64,000 nucleotides of DNA from the NCBI GenBank assembly GCA_937926205.1, contig CALEYL010000004.1, positions 1-64,000 of the forward strand, read 5' to 3'. The notes under the pieces were generated by a model. It saw nothing but the letters and a program-made list of their open reading frames with translations. It had not been told where the DNA came from and did no database searches. How positions within the stretch are numbered: position 1 is the stretch's first letter; the number at the start of each line of letters is the position of its first letter. Positions 33,038 to 42,085 of this stretch are shown piece by piece. The stretch is from an uncultured Saprospiraceae bacterium (lineage in GTDB: Bacteria; Bacteroidota; Bacteroidia; Chitinophagales; Saprospiraceae). A program made the translations under genes and the position numbers.

Positions 33038-34474
33038 ATGAAAATCAAACATCTGATATATGCCTGTGGGTTGCTTGGATTAAGCGCCTGCGGCGAATTT
33101 GATGACCTGAATGTTGATCCGAACAACCCGGTCAGCGTTCAAACGGGAACCTTGATTACATCAGCTGAACGCAGCATCAGCGATGCTATCGGATCCAGCC
33201 TTGGGGCCCTTTATGCCCAGCATATTTCTGACATCATTTACACAGAAGGTGGACGTTATCAATCCATCCTTGCGGATTTTTCCGGTTGGTACTCCGGTCC
33301 TTTGCAGAACCTGCAAACGGTCATTGACCTGAATTCAGACCCTGCTACCAGCACAGCAGCCGCAGCCAGTGGCTCTAATGCCAATCAAATTGCAGCGGCA
33401 CGTATATTAAAGGCGTATTTCTTTCATTTTCTGACCGACCGCTGGGGGGCATTGCCTTATTCAGAAGCGCTTAAGGCCAGAGGTGGAATTTATGCTCCTA
33501 AATACGACAGTCAGGAGGCCATCTATACAGATTTGCTGAAGGAATTGAGAGAAGCAGTAGCTCAAATCGATGGCGGTGCAGGCGTAAAAGGCGATATCAT
33601 TTTCGACGGTGACATGGACAGCTGGAAGCGTTTTGCCAATACCATCAGAATGAACCTGGCAATACGCATGGCAGATGTTAACAATGGAAAAGCACAGACC
33701 GAGTTTAATGATGCCATCGCAGCCGGCGTTATTGAATCCAATGTGTTCTATCCATATTTAGGAGAAGCCAATAATGAAAACCCCTGGTTTTCAAGCTTCA
33801 GAACAAGAACGGACTTTGCAATCAGCGAAAATTTAGCCAACTACATGAAGGGCGTTAACGACCCCCGGTTGGCCAAGTTTGCAGACCCTACCCTTAATTC
33901 TGTTGCTGCCGGCAATCCGGTCATTGTCGGGATGCCTTACGGCGTTACCAACCCAATTTCATTGCCACCTGATGTTTCATACCCGAATTCGTCTTACGTA
34001 AAATGTCAGGATTGTCCATTGCCTATTTACACCCTGGCACAGGTTAATTTTGCGAAAGCAGAAGCAGCAGCCAGAGGCTGGATCGGAACAAATGCTGAAG
34101 ACCATTTTAAAGCGGCTATTCAGGCCAGCTGGGATCAGTGGGGTGTTGATTATACGGCAGCAGATCTGGATGCTTATTACAACCAACCTGAAGTGAAGTG
34201 GAATACGGCCAGTTGGAAAACATCGCTCGCAAACCAGAAATGGATCGGTTTGTTCATACAGGGCTACGAAATGTGGGCTGAATGGAGAAGACTGGATGCG
34301 CCACAACTGGTTGTTCCTGCTGAACCGCTCAATCCAAGTGCCGGCATTCCGCTCCGGAATATTTACCCTACTTCAGAGGCTTCTCTGAATGGCGTAAACT
34401 ACGCTGCTGCTGTTTCGCAATTTCTTGGAGGAAATGACAGCGATGGCGTAAAACTTTGGTGGGATGTTAACTAA
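33038..34474 (+). CDS. SusD/RagB-family nutrient-binding lipoprotein 1
   Basis: A 478-residue SusD-like_2 (PF12771) lipoprotein. From ATG at 33038 the signal peptide ends GLSAC (Cys18). The mature start FDDLNVDPNNPVS is typical. TPR-like helices follow (AARILKAYFFHFLTDRWGALPYSEAL, quoted in the family as KAY.F..LTD.WG..PYSEA). It sits as a lid on SusC1 at the cell surface. An ATG at 33014 overlaps the susC1 stop but adds eight residues before the signal peptide, so the internal ATG is preferred. A strong terminator follows at 34527. Confidence 0.94.
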   Translation: MKIKHLIYACGLLGLSACGEFDDLNVDPNNPVSVQTGTLITSAERSISDAIGSSLGALYAQHISDIIYTEGGRYQSILADFSGWYSGPLQNLQTVIDLNSDPATSTAAAASGSNANQIAAARILKAYFFHFLTDRWGALPYSEALKARGGIYAPKYDSQEAIYTDLLKELREAVAQIDGGAGVKGDIIFDGDMDSWKRFANTIRMNLAIRMADVNNGKAQTEFNDAIAAGVIESNVFYPYLGEANNENPWFSSFRTRTDFAISENLANYMKGVNDPRLAKFADPTLNSVAAGNPVIVGMPYGVTNPISLPPDVSYPNSSYVKCQDCPLPIYTLAQVNFAKAEAAARGWIGTNAEDHFKAAIQASWDQWGVDYTAADLDAYYNQPEVKWNTASWKTSLANQKWIGLFIQGYEMWAEWRRLDAPQLVVPAEPLNPSAGIPLRNIYPTSEASLNGVNYAAAVSQFLGGNDSDGVKLWWDVN

Positions 34475-34526
34475 ATCACGCTCGTTTAACGTGTAGGTTT
34501 TTTTGACTTCACGCTATAATTGAGAA

Positions 34527-34566
34527 GAAAGCTGCCGGAAAAGAACCGGCGGCTTTCTTTTTTTTT
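34527..34566 (+). terminator. Rho-independent terminator of susC1-susD1
   Basis: GAAAGCTGCCGG (34527-34538) pairs with CCGGCGGCTTTC (34546-34557), 12 bp with one G-T wobble and a 7-base loop, followed by nine T (34558-34566). It lies 52 bases after the susD1 stop. Confidence 0.93.
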
Positions 34567-34705
34567 GCCCGGTTAGCTGTGTACTTATCGATAAAGTATT
34601 GCCCAACCTCCCTGTTTTTACTGCAAAAATTGTTTAAAAGCGCAAGTCAGCTTTCCTTCCGCTTTTTACGAATACATCCACTAAACGATAATATTTTATT
34701 AACAT

Positions 34706-34736
34706 TTTGATAAAAGCCGAGGCAGCGTTATATTTG
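34706..34736 (+). promoter_or_regulatory. Promoter of susC2
   Basis: TTTG (34706-34709), a 19-base spacer and TATATTTG (34729-34736): both elements and the spacing match the Bacteroidota primary sigma consensus exactly. Transcription would start near 34743, about 205 bases before the ATG. Confidence 0.75.
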
Positions 34737-34761
34737 CGACGTTCGTTCAAACGACAGAACA

Positions 34762-34840
34762 TCATCTGCCCCTTTACCAATCAATACCACATATTTTTAA
34801 GCTTTCCCGACTGAAACACAATTTTATTCAGGGCAGATGA
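34762..34840 (+). promoter_or_regulatory. Long-range stem in the susC2 leader
   Basis: TCATCTGCCC (34762-34771) is perfectly complementary to GGGCAGATGA (34831-34840), enclosing 59 bases. It starts about 20 bases after the predicted transcription start and ends 108 bases before the susC2 ATG. Confidence 0.55.
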
Positions 34841-34948
34841 CATCAACTTTAATACCTTTTGTTTTACCCAAACGTTAAGAAAATGTTGTTGGGATAAAAT
34901 GATTTGTATATTTTTGATTTCAGTTTTTTAAAACAAAATTGGATTAGT

Positions 34949-37900
34949 ATGAAAAAACTCTCACTAGTTTTGACGCTAGTCTGCTTCGCATTTGGCTTCG
35001 CCATGGCACAGCGGACAGTGAGCGGAACCGTGACGGATGAAAAAGGTGATGCGCTTATTGGAGCCAGCATCTTGGTCAAAGGAACGTCAAATGGTACCGT
35101 TTCCGACGTAGACGGCAAGTATTCTCTCTCCGTACCTGCCGGTAGTAATGTGCTCGTTATAAGCTATACCGGCTTTAGCGAGCAAGAAATCACTCTGGGT
35201 GCATCCAATATTCAGGATGTTATCATGAAAGAGGGAGTTCAGATTGATGAAGTCCTTGTGACGGCAGTTGGTATTCAGCGCGAAAAGAAAGCGTTGGGGT
35301 ACTCAGTCACGGATTTGAAAGGGGACGATTTGGCACAACGCTCAGAGCCGGACCCTGTTCGTGCGATAGCGGGTAAAGTGCCTGGTGTTCAGATTACCGG
35401 AGCCGGTGGCGGTCCTGGTCAGTCCACCAAAATCAACATCCGCGGTAATTCCTCTCTGACCGGAAATACCCAGCCTTTGTTCGTCGTTGATGGTATTCCT
35501 TTCGACAACTCAACAAATGCAACAACGGGCGCTAATGGCGGCGCTCAGTACAGCAGCCGGGCATTCGACATTGACCCAAACAATATTGAGTCTATGACGA
35601 TCCTGAAAGGCGCTGCAGCAGCTGCCCTTTATGGCTCCCGCGCCACTAACGGCGTTGTTGTAATCACCACCAAGAGCGGTAGCAGAAACACCCGCAAAGG
35701 TCTGGAAGTGACTTACAACTCTTCTTATCAACTGGAGCAAATCTCCGGCATTCCGGATTACCAAAACACTTATGGGCAAGGTTCTAACCAGGTTTATAAC
35801 GGTGGTTTCATCGGAAACTGGGGGTCGCCTTTTGCTTCTGAAGTAGACCGCCTCAACTCAACCTACGGAACGAACTACAGCAAAGTGATCCAACCGGGCT
35901 ACCCGGAAGGCACCGTAGCTCACCCTTTGGTTTCTACAGGATTTGCAGCGCCTCGCTTCTCCAGCGTTTTCCCTGAATTGTTCGAAACGCTGCCTGATGG
36001 AACGCGTCGTGCCATACCAGTGCCTTATCGTCCTTATGACATCATTCAGGACTTTTTTGAAACCGGACAGGTTTGGGAAAACTCTCTGAACATCAACGCA
36101 GGCGGTAAGGAAGGAAGCTTGAGTGGTACGGTCTCCAGAATGTCAAATAATGGTATCGTTCCAAATTCAGAAGCTTCACGGACTTCTTTGAGCTTCGGTG
36201 GTAATGCAAAATTATCGAACGGCCTTGTTGTTTCCGGTAACGTTACGTATGTAAATACGACTCAGGGAACACCTCCGACTGCCGGCGCTCTTTTTGGCGG
36301 CAACTTTGGCGGCTCTGATGGCGGTTCTATCTTTACGCGCTTGTTCTACCTGCCGCGTAACTTTGACCTGAACAGTTCAAACCCGGAAGGTATACCTTAT
36401 CCGTTTGAAAACCCGGTTAGCGGTGATAATGTGTTCTACCGCGCATTGGACAACCCGCTGTGGCTGGCTAAATACAGCCGTTATGAGAGCGATGTTAACC
36501 GTGTTTATGGAAACATTGCTTTGAGCTACGATGTATTGCCATGGTTGAACCTGACTGCCCGCGGCGGTATGAATACCTACACTGACAGCCGCAAAAATAT
36601 TTTGCGCCCGGGTGGAACGAATGATGCTAATGGTCGTATCTGGACCGATGACATCACTTATCGTGAAACCAACCTTGACTACCTTGCTACCATCACAAGA
36701 GACATTACCAGCGACATTGACTTCCGTCTGATCGGTGGTTTGAACCTCAACCAGCGCGAGTACAAAGACCGCTATGTAGATGCAGATAATGTCATCTCTC
36801 CGGGTTTGTACAATACAAATGCAACTTCTTCCCAAACCAGCTATGAAGAAAACCGCAAGCAGCGTTTTTACGCCATTTATGCGGATCTTCAAATTGGCTA
36901 TAAGAACTACCTGTACCTTGGCGCTACGGCACGTAACGACTGGTCTTCTACTTTGCCGCAGGGCAAAAACAGCTATTTCTACCCAGGTGTTAACGTAGCG
37001 TTTGTATTCTCAGATGCTTTCGGGCTTACCAACAACATTTTCAGCTATGGTAAAGTACGCGGCGCCTGGACTCAGGTAGGTAACGAAGCCAGCCCTTACC
37101 TTACGGCGACGACTTACCGCATCCTTAATACACATACATCTCCTGGCGGTACGGTGTTTAACCGTGCAACACTGGACAATCGATTGGGCAATGCCAATCT
37201 GACGAACGAGTTGACAACAGAAATCGAATTTGGCGCTGACCTGCGCTTCTTCCGCAACCGCGTTGGTCTTGACATTACCTGGTTCGACCGGAAATCAAGC
37301 GACCAGATTACTCCTGCCCGTTTGCCGGCTTCTACCGGATTCATTGAAGGCATTGTTAATGCCGGTGAAATCCAGAATAAAGGCTGGGAAATTGGTTTGA
37401 ACCTGACGCCGATTCGTACGGCTGGCGGTTTTGAATGGAATGCTTTGGTAAACTTCTCAAGAATCAGGTCGCTTGTTATTGACGCAGGTGACGGAAGTGA
37501 GTTGTACCTTGAAAACCTCGGTATTACCTGGGGTGGTGGCGGTAGCGTTCACCGCGAAGGTTTCCCTTACGGCCAGATTATTGGTTCTGCTCCGGCACGT
37601 ACCAACTCCTACGATGCTGACGGCAACTACATTGGCGAAGGAGATTACCTGATCAATAAAGAGCTGGGTACTTATCTGGTGTTACCGGATCTCGAAATCA
37701 TTGGTGACCCGAACCCTGACTTCCTGTTGGGCTTCGTAAACACGTTCAGCTACAAAGGTCTGTCTATTCAGACTTTGATTGACTGGCGCCAGGGTGGGGA
37801 CATGTTCCTGACAACAGCTGGTGACCTTATGCTGCGCGGACAACTGAAAATTACAGAAGATCGTGAAGCACTTCGGGTTATTCCGGGCGTTTACGGCGAT

Positions 37901-38290
37901 GCTGCTACCTTCCAGCCTGTAACGGATGAGAATGGCAATTTTATCAAAAATACAACGGGTATTACTGCCTTCGATTACCATTTCGGCGATGGCTTTGGAT
38001 CTTATGGAGCTGACGAGACCAATATTTACGATGCAACGACCATTCGTTTGCGCGAAGTTTCTGTCTCTTACGATTTTCCAAAAGGTCTGTTGAAAAAGAC
38101 ACCATTTGGCTCGGCACGGCTTTCTGTAAGTGGTCGTAACCTGTGGTTTGCAACGCCAAACATCCTGGGCGACCTTAACATGGACCCGGAAGTTTTAGGT
38201 GAAACAGCTGGTTCTAATGTTCAGGGTTTTGAATACGGTAGCTACCCGACAACGCGTCGCTACGGTGTGAACCTTTCAGTTACTTTCTAA
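34949..38290 (+). CDS. SusC/RagA-family TonB-linked outer-membrane transporter 2
   Basis: A 1,113-residue SusC-like transporter. The parts are a signal peptide (ending AMAQ), a carboxypeptidase-regulatory-like domain (VSGTVTDEKGDALIGASIL), a plug (about 105-240, with INIRGNSSLTG, PLFVVDGIPF and MTILKGAAAAALYG) and a barrel ending VNLSVTF with the C-terminal Phe typical of BAM substrates. No STN domain is present. ATG at 34949 directly starts the signal peptide. It heads an operon with susD2 and a SusE-like lipoprotein. It resembles SusC1 most strongly in the first 100 residues and diverges in the barrel, suggesting a different ligand. Confidence 0.95.
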   Translation: MKKLSLVLTLVCFAFGFAMAQRTVSGTVTDEKGDALIGASILVKGTSNGTVSDVDGKYSLSVPAGSNVLVISYTGFSEQEITLGASNIQDVIMKEGVQIDEVLVTAVGIQREKKALGYSVTDLKGDDLAQRSEPDPVRAIAGKVPGVQITGAGGGPGQSTKINIRGNSSLTGNTQPLFVVDGIPFDNSTNATTGANGGAQYSSRAFDIDPNNIESMTILKGAAAAALYGSRATNGVVVITTKSGSRNTRKGLEVTYNSSYQLEQISGIPDYQNTYGQGSNQVYNGGFIGNWGSPFASEVDRLNSTYGTNYSKVIQPGYPEGTVAHPLVSTGFAAPRFSSVFPELFETLPDGTRRAIPVPYRPYDIIQDFFETGQVWENSLNINAGGKEGSLSGTVSRMSNNGIVPNSEASRTSLSFGGNAKLSNGLVVSGNVTYVNTTQGTPPTAGALFGGNFGGSDGGSIFTRLFYLPRNFDLNSSNPEGIPYPFENPVSGDNVFYRALDNPLWLAKYSRYESDVNRVYGNIALSYDVLPWLNLTARGGMNTYTDSRKNILRPGGTNDANGRIWTDDITYRETNLDYLATITRDITSDIDFRLIGGLNLNQREYKDRYVDADNVISPGLYNTNATSSQTSYEENRKQRFYAIYADLQIGYKNYLYLGATARNDWSSTLPQGKNSYFYPGVNVAFVFSDAFGLTNNIFSYGKVRGAWTQVGNEASPYLTATTYRILNTHTSPGGTVFNRATLDNRLGNANLTNELTTEIEFGADLRFFRNRVGLDITWFDRKSSDQITPARLPASTGFIEGIVNAGEIQNKGWEIGLNLTPIRTAGGFEWNALVNFSRIRSLVIDAGDGSELYLENLGITWGGGGSVHREGFPYGQIIGSAPARTNSYDADGNYIGEGDYLINKELGTYLVLPDLEIIGDPNPDFLLGFVNTFSYKGLSIQTLIDWRQGGDMFLTTAGDLMLRGQLKITEDREALRVIPGVYGDAATFQPVTDENGNFIKNTTGITAFDYHFGDGFGSYGADETNIYDATTIRLREVSVSYDFPKGLLKKTPFGSARLSVSGRNLWFATPNILGDLNMDPEVLGETAGSNVQGFEYGSYPTTRRYGVNLSVTF

Positions 38291-38311
38291 TAAGGTAGCT
38301 GATTGCTGAGA

Positions 38312-38369
38312 TTTTGATGAATGTGGGGTGCAGGAATATCGATTATGATGCCTTCCCACTTCATCAAAA
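38312..38369 (+). promoter_or_regulatory. Strong hairpin between susC2 and susD2
   Basis: TTTTGATGAATGTGGG (38312-38327) pairs with CCCACTTCATCAAAA (38355-38369): 15 bp with a single bulged T and a 27-base loop. No T-tract follows. It lies 22 bases after the susC2 stop, in a 155-base gap, whereas susC1 and susD1 are almost touching. Two overlapping short open frames (38317-38439, 40 codons; 38345-38422, 25 codons) cross it; neither is convincing. Confidence 0.8.
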
Positions 38370-38445
38370 GCTTATTGAAATGTGTGAAACAGGTAATTCG
38401 AAAGAAGCGTCTGTTTTTGTAACATTCACTCATAAATAATTTAAG

Positions 38446-40161
38446 ATGATGAAAGTCAAATATTTAAATAAATTGCTCATAGCATTCTCTCTAATGTTTG
38501 TGATGGGCAGTTGCAACTTGTTCGAGCTCGATATCAACAACGACCCGAACAACCCGACGCAGGCTTCTGTAAACCTGCTTCTTACTCAGGCTGAATTGAC
38601 TTTAGCCAATTCGCTTGGTGGCGGTATCAATGACAACCTGATGGGTTTTGCCGGCCTGCTGGCGAGTGGTGACAATTTTCAGTTATTTTCAAACTCTTAC
38701 GATGGTAACTGGAACTCCCTTTATACAAATGCGTTGAAAGACGTGCAGGGAATTATTGACATCGCTTCCAACCCGGACGCCCTTAACCCACACTATTTGG
38801 GTATTGCTCAGTTGTTGAAAGCTTATGGCTTCTCTACGCTTGTGGATCTTTTCGGAGACGTTCCGTTCTCTGAAGCGCTCCAGGCGGATGCAGCAGCTGC
38901 CATTAAGGCGCCGAAATTTGACGATGATCAGGCTGTTTACAACAGTTGCCTCTCATTGATCGATGATGCGATCGCTAATCTCAGCGGTCCAACACCGGTA
39001 GCTGTGAGTGGAGACATCATTTACGGTGGAAATAAAGATAAGTGGTTGAAATTCGCCCGTTCACTCAAGCTGAAGTTGTTGATGAATACCCGCAACGTTA
39101 ATCCGACTGCGGCACAGGACATCAGCAAAATCTTTACGGACGGCGGATTAATTAGTTCTGCTGCTGAAGATTTTCAGTTGCAGTTCAGCAAATTGCAGAC
39201 ACCAAACGACTTCCGCCACTCCTGGTACGAAGCTTCTTATGCGGGTGCTTCAAATGGCTTTACTTACTTCCTACACCAGTTTCCTGTGGAAATGCTGATC
39301 GATAAAGATCCTCGTTTCCCATTTTACTTCCGTCGGCAGACTAAGAGATTGCTGGATCAGGCCAACCCGTCAGACCGTAATACAACGCCTTGTTCCCAAA
39401 CACCAGGCTGTATTTATGGTTACGTTGTCCTGAATCCGAACCTGCAAGAAGCTATTTTTGGTACAACGTCCCTAACTCAGGCACAAATTGACTTCCTGGC
39501 TGGTATTTTTGGCCGCGACCGCGCTGACCCAGCAGGTGTACCTCAGGATGGCGACCTTCGCTTGATGCCAGGCGTATATCCTTGCGGAGGATTTTATGAT
39601 GTGCCTACTGCTGCGCTTTCAGGTTCATTTAAAGCTCCGGGCGGAGGTATCTTCCCAATCCTGACGCATATTAATATTTCTTTCTACCAGATCGAAGCCA
39701 TCCTGACGCTTGGTATAGCGGGTGATGCACGGGCTTTGTTTGAAAAAGCCATGCGTGATCACATGAAAAAAGTGATTGATTTTGGCGTGGCAACAGATGT
39801 CGCAAACAGCGTACGTCCGGCTCAGGCTGAAATCGATGCCTATGTGTCACTTTGGTTGGATCGTTATGATGCTGCTGCATCTGACAATGCCAAGCTGAAT
39901 GTTGTCATGAAGCAATTGTGGTTCTGCAGCCAGGGCAATGGATATGAAATTTACAATGCCATGCGCCGCACGAAAGATGCCAACGCGATGAATACCTATG
40001 GCTACGATGGTTACCCGAACACGATTCAGGAGCCGATCAATGCGCCAAGGGATTTCCCTAAGCGTTTGCCTTACCCACAGCAGGAATTATCGGTTAATCC
40101 GAATGCTTCCGGTCTTTCATCCATTGTATACGACCGTGATGCTATTTTCTGGGACAACTAA
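38446..40161 (+). CDS. SusD/RagB-family nutrient-binding lipoprotein 2
   Basis: A 571-residue SusD-like_2 lipoprotein, longer than SusD1. The signal peptide ends VMGSC (Cys23) and the mature start is FELDINNDPNNPTQAS. The helical TPR-like core includes LLKAYGFSTLVDLFGDVPFSEAL and GDIIYGG.KDKWLKFARSLKLKLLM. A Cys-containing insert of about 90 residues lies in the middle (TPCSQTPGCIYGY and onwards) and is absent from SusD1. It presumably caps SusC2 and contacts the ligand. ATG at 38446 or the next codon. Confidence 0.94.
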   Translation: MMKVKYLNKLLIAFSLMFVMGSCNLFELDINNDPNNPTQASVNLLLTQAELTLANSLGGGINDNLMGFAGLLASGDNFQLFSNSYDGNWNSLYTNALKDVQGIIDIASNPDALNPHYLGIAQLLKAYGFSTLVDLFGDVPFSEALQADAAAAIKAPKFDDDQAVYNSCLSLIDDAIANLSGPTPVAVSGDIIYGGNKDKWLKFARSLKLKLLMNTRNVNPTAAQDISKIFTDGGLISSAAEDFQLQFSKLQTPNDFRHSWYEASYAGASNGFTYFLHQFPVEMLIDKDPRFPFYFRRQTKRLLDQANPSDRNTTPCSQTPGCIYGYVVLNPNLQEAIFGTTSLTQAQIDFLAGIFGRDRADPAGVPQDGDLRLMPGVYPCGGFYDVPTAALSGSFKAPGGGIFPILTHINISFYQIEAILTLGIAGDARALFEKAMRDHMKKVIDFGVATDVANSVRPAQAEIDAYVSLWLDRYDAAASDNAKLNVVMKQLWFCSQGNGYEIYNAMRRTKDANAMNTYGYDGYPNTIQEPINAPRDFPKRLPYPQQELSVNPNASGLSSIVYDRDAIFWDN

Positions 40162-40233
40162 GATTCAATCAACCCGGCCTGAAATCCGGATAAATTGAAT
40201 TTTACTTTTCGATTCATTTAAAATGACCAAGTC

Positions 40234-41253
40234 ATGAATAAATTTAAAATAGCGCTTTACACTTTCCTGACGGCATTGATTCTGCCGTTCTCGGCCTGTA
40301 AGGACGAGTCGCTGAATCCGGTGCCGCAATGGGAATCGGGTATCCACGCCAATGGTGAGTTTGCTTCAGGCTCGCCGCAAAACTTTGTTTTTGCTGAACC
40401 CGACACTAAAATCACCCTTGATTTTCGGTGGATATCCATTGATAACCTGAATACGGTTACAGAAGTCGAGTTTTACGTACTTTTTAACGAAAGCTACGAG
40501 GACAATGACGGCAACCCACGTACAGCCGCTCATGGTGGCACCGAGGGTAAATTGCTGAAAAAACTGACCGGTAGCGAAGTCAAAGGAAACCGCGAGTTGA
40601 TGAACATCACCATTTCTCAGGATGACGTTTACAACCTGTACAAGGACAATACGTTCAACTACGGCGACGGTGTTGTGAATGTATTTTCCAATCCGGAAAA
40701 ACCGGATCGCGGTCCTGGCAATCAGTTTGTAGCGGGCGATTCGTTTAAAGTTCGCTGGGCAATGCGTACTTCAGATGGCCGTTATTTCGATTCCTGGTCG
40801 ATTTCAGTTTGTACGGAATTCCCGGATGCAAGCTGCGATGTTAGCTGGGCGATCATTTGCGTATCTGATCTGGCTGGCACTTTCGACTATGTTCAAACGG
40901 AAATGACTCCTGGCCCAGGTGGTGGAACTTGCCCTACAGAAATTACCGGCACGGTAACCTGGACGGAAGACTCTCCTGGTAAATATTTTACGACGGATTT
41001 GACGTTTGGCATGTTCCCATCTTCCTGCTGGAATGATGATCCGGCCAACAGTGCATCGGCGCGGATTCTGGATCAGTGCAACAAGATTATTGTTGGTGGT
41101 GGCGACCAATACGGCGATACGTACACTTATCAGTTTTCCGATTTCAATGGCCCTACTATGACCGTGAAGTGGCAAAACACTTACGGCGACAAAGGTACTG
41201 TTGTGCTGACCCGTCAGGATGGCAGAAACTGGCCTAATTTGAAAGGTGGGTAA
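40234..41253 (+). CDS. SusE-like surface lipoprotein of the second Sus operon
   Basis: A 339-residue lipoprotein: signal peptide ending LPFSAC (Cys22), then a beta-rich immunoglobulin-like region (about 40-200: TKITLDFRWISIDNLNTVTE). A second C-terminal module of about 120 residues with four Cys follows (CVSDLAGTFDYVQTEMTPG) and ends VVLTRQDGRNWPNL. Position directly after susD2 and the domain type fit an accessory glycan- or ligand-binding SusE/F analogue on the cell surface. Similar modules end many Bacteroidota Sus-associated lipoproteins. The ligand is unknown. A strong terminator follows 41 bases after the stop. Confidence 0.85.
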   Translation: MNKFKIALYTFLTALILPFSACKDESLNPVPQWESGIHANGEFASGSPQNFVFAEPDTKITLDFRWISIDNLNTVTEVEFYVLFNESYEDNDGNPRTAAHGGTEGKLLKKLTGSEVKGNRELMNITISQDDVYNLYKDNTFNYGDGVVNVFSNPEKPDRGPGNQFVAGDSFKVRWAMRTSDGRYFDSWSISVCTEFPDASCDVSWAIICVSDLAGTFDYVQTEMTPGPGGGTCPTEITGTVTWTEDSPGKYFTTDLTFGMFPSSCWNDDPANSASARILDQCNKIIVGGGDQYGDTYTYQFSDFNGPTMTVKWQNTYGDKGTVVLTRQDGRNWPNLKGG

Positions 41254-41294
41254 GTAACTAATTCCTGAAATGGAATTTTATTATTCACTTCGGG

Positions 41295-41334
41295 GAGAGC
41301 ATTCGGCATTGCCGGGTGCTCTCTTTTTTCTTTT
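41295..41334 (+). terminator. Rho-independent terminator of the second Sus operon
   Basis: GAGAGCATTCGGC (41295-41307) pairs with GCCGGGTGCTCTC (41311-41323), 13 bp including two G-T wobbles and a 3-base loop, followed by TTTTTTCTTTT (41324-41334). Confidence 0.93.
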
Positions 41335-41362
41335 AAACAAGGGGTTCCACTTGAAGGCTATT

Positions 41363-41390
41363 CTGACCCGACAGGATGGCAACAATTGGC
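41363..41390 (+). pseudogene. Remnant repeat of the SusE-like gene's 3' end
   Basis: These 28 bases match 41206-41233 at 24 positions and encode the same peptide motif, LTRQDG.NW, that ends the SusE-like protein. The copy lies after that operon's terminator and just before the redoxin start, in a frame with no other resemblance to the family. It looks like the leftover 3' end of a deleted paralogue, or of a recombination event. Confidence 0.6.
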
Positions 41391-41408
41391 TGCCATTAAC
41401 TGAGGTAA

Positions 41409-41978
41409 ATGAAATTACTTCTCCGATCATTTTGTGCTGCTTTGTGGTTCTTTTTTGTTGCTTTTTCCTGCCAGATACAACAACATTGGCTGAAAACACC
41501 TTTGCTGAGCAGGGAGCAAACACTGCCACTCGCGGTTTCTCTTGACAAGGACAAACCCATCGTGCTGTTTTTCCTAGATAACGAATGCCCGATTTGTCAG
41601 AAATACACCAAAAACATCAGAGAATTCAAGGCGAAATATCCTCATGTACAATGGATCGGCGTTTTTTCCCGTTGGCATACGCCAGAAAAAATCATGGCAT
41701 TTGAAAAGGAATACAGACTGGGAATTCCGGTTTTTCTGGATGAGAACAACCGCTTAATCCGGAAATTGGGGGTGAAAGTAACGCCCGAGGCTGTATTTGC
41801 AGATCCCAATGGAAAAATCTGGTATCAGGGCGCCATTGACAACTGGTATTTTGGACTTGGCAAACACCGGCCTGCTGCAACCGAAAACTTCTTAATTGAC
41901 GCCATCGAATCCCGGAGTAGGGGAGAGGCGCCAAAAATTTCGAGAACCACTGCGATAGGATGTGTCATTGAGCAGTAA
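41409..41978 (+). CDS. Redoxin/thioredoxin-fold lipoprotein
   Basis: A 189-residue protein. The N-terminus is a signal sequence with a possible lipobox (VAFSC, Cys21). The thioredoxin fold shows IVLFFLDNECPICQKY with the redox pair CPIC, then WIGVFSRWHTPEK, IPVFLDENN and the cis-Pro segment VKVTPEAVF. It would act as a periplasmic thiol oxidoreductase or peroxiredoxin-like protein. The C-terminal AIGCVIEQ adds a third Cys, as in some Bacteroidota redoxins next to copper or cytochrome systems. The start overlaps the remnant region described before it. It stands between the Sus operon and folC. Confidence 0.88.
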   Translation: MKLLLRSFCAALWFFFVAFSCQIQQHWLKTPLLSREQTLPLAVSLDKDKPIVLFFLDNECPICQKYTKNIREFKAKYPHVQWIGVFSRWHTPEKIMAFEKEYRLGIPVFLDENNRLIRKLGVKVTPEAVFADPNGKIWYQGAIDNWYFGLGKHRPAATENFLIDAIESRSRGEAPKISRTTAIGCVIEQ

Positions 41979-42058
41979 AGCCACGTGTGCCTTCAAAAAT
42001 GATCCTGCCGCTGCGCATTAAATATTTGCCAAAGCTGAACTTATCTTTTAGCCTCTCT

Positions 42059-42066
42059 TATCTTTG
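42059..42066 (+). promoter_or_regulatory. Candidate -7 element for folC
   Basis: TATCTTTG, an exact TAnnTTTG match, 20 bases before the folC ATG. No matching TTTG at the expected -33 distance. Confidence 0.4.
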
Positions 42067-42085
42067 CTGCCCAAATTAAAGCAGG

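Larger units (their letters stand above)
34475..34948. other. Intergenic region between the two Sus operons
   Basis: A 474-base gap. It contains the terminator of the first operon (34527-34566), the promoter of the second (34706-34736) and a long structured leader (34762-34840). I see no gene in it. Confidence 0.7.

Noticed and set aside
38345..38422. A 25-codon cationic helical peptide frame between susC2 and susD2
   Set aside because: It overlaps a 40-codon frame (38317-38439) in another phase and the hairpin arm; neither has supporting position or conservation evidence. Kept only as a note on the hairpin.
41270..41545. A 91-codon frame covering the terminator and the LTRQDG repeat
   Set aside because: It runs through a strong terminator and out of frame into the redoxin gene; only the short repeated segment is meaningful.
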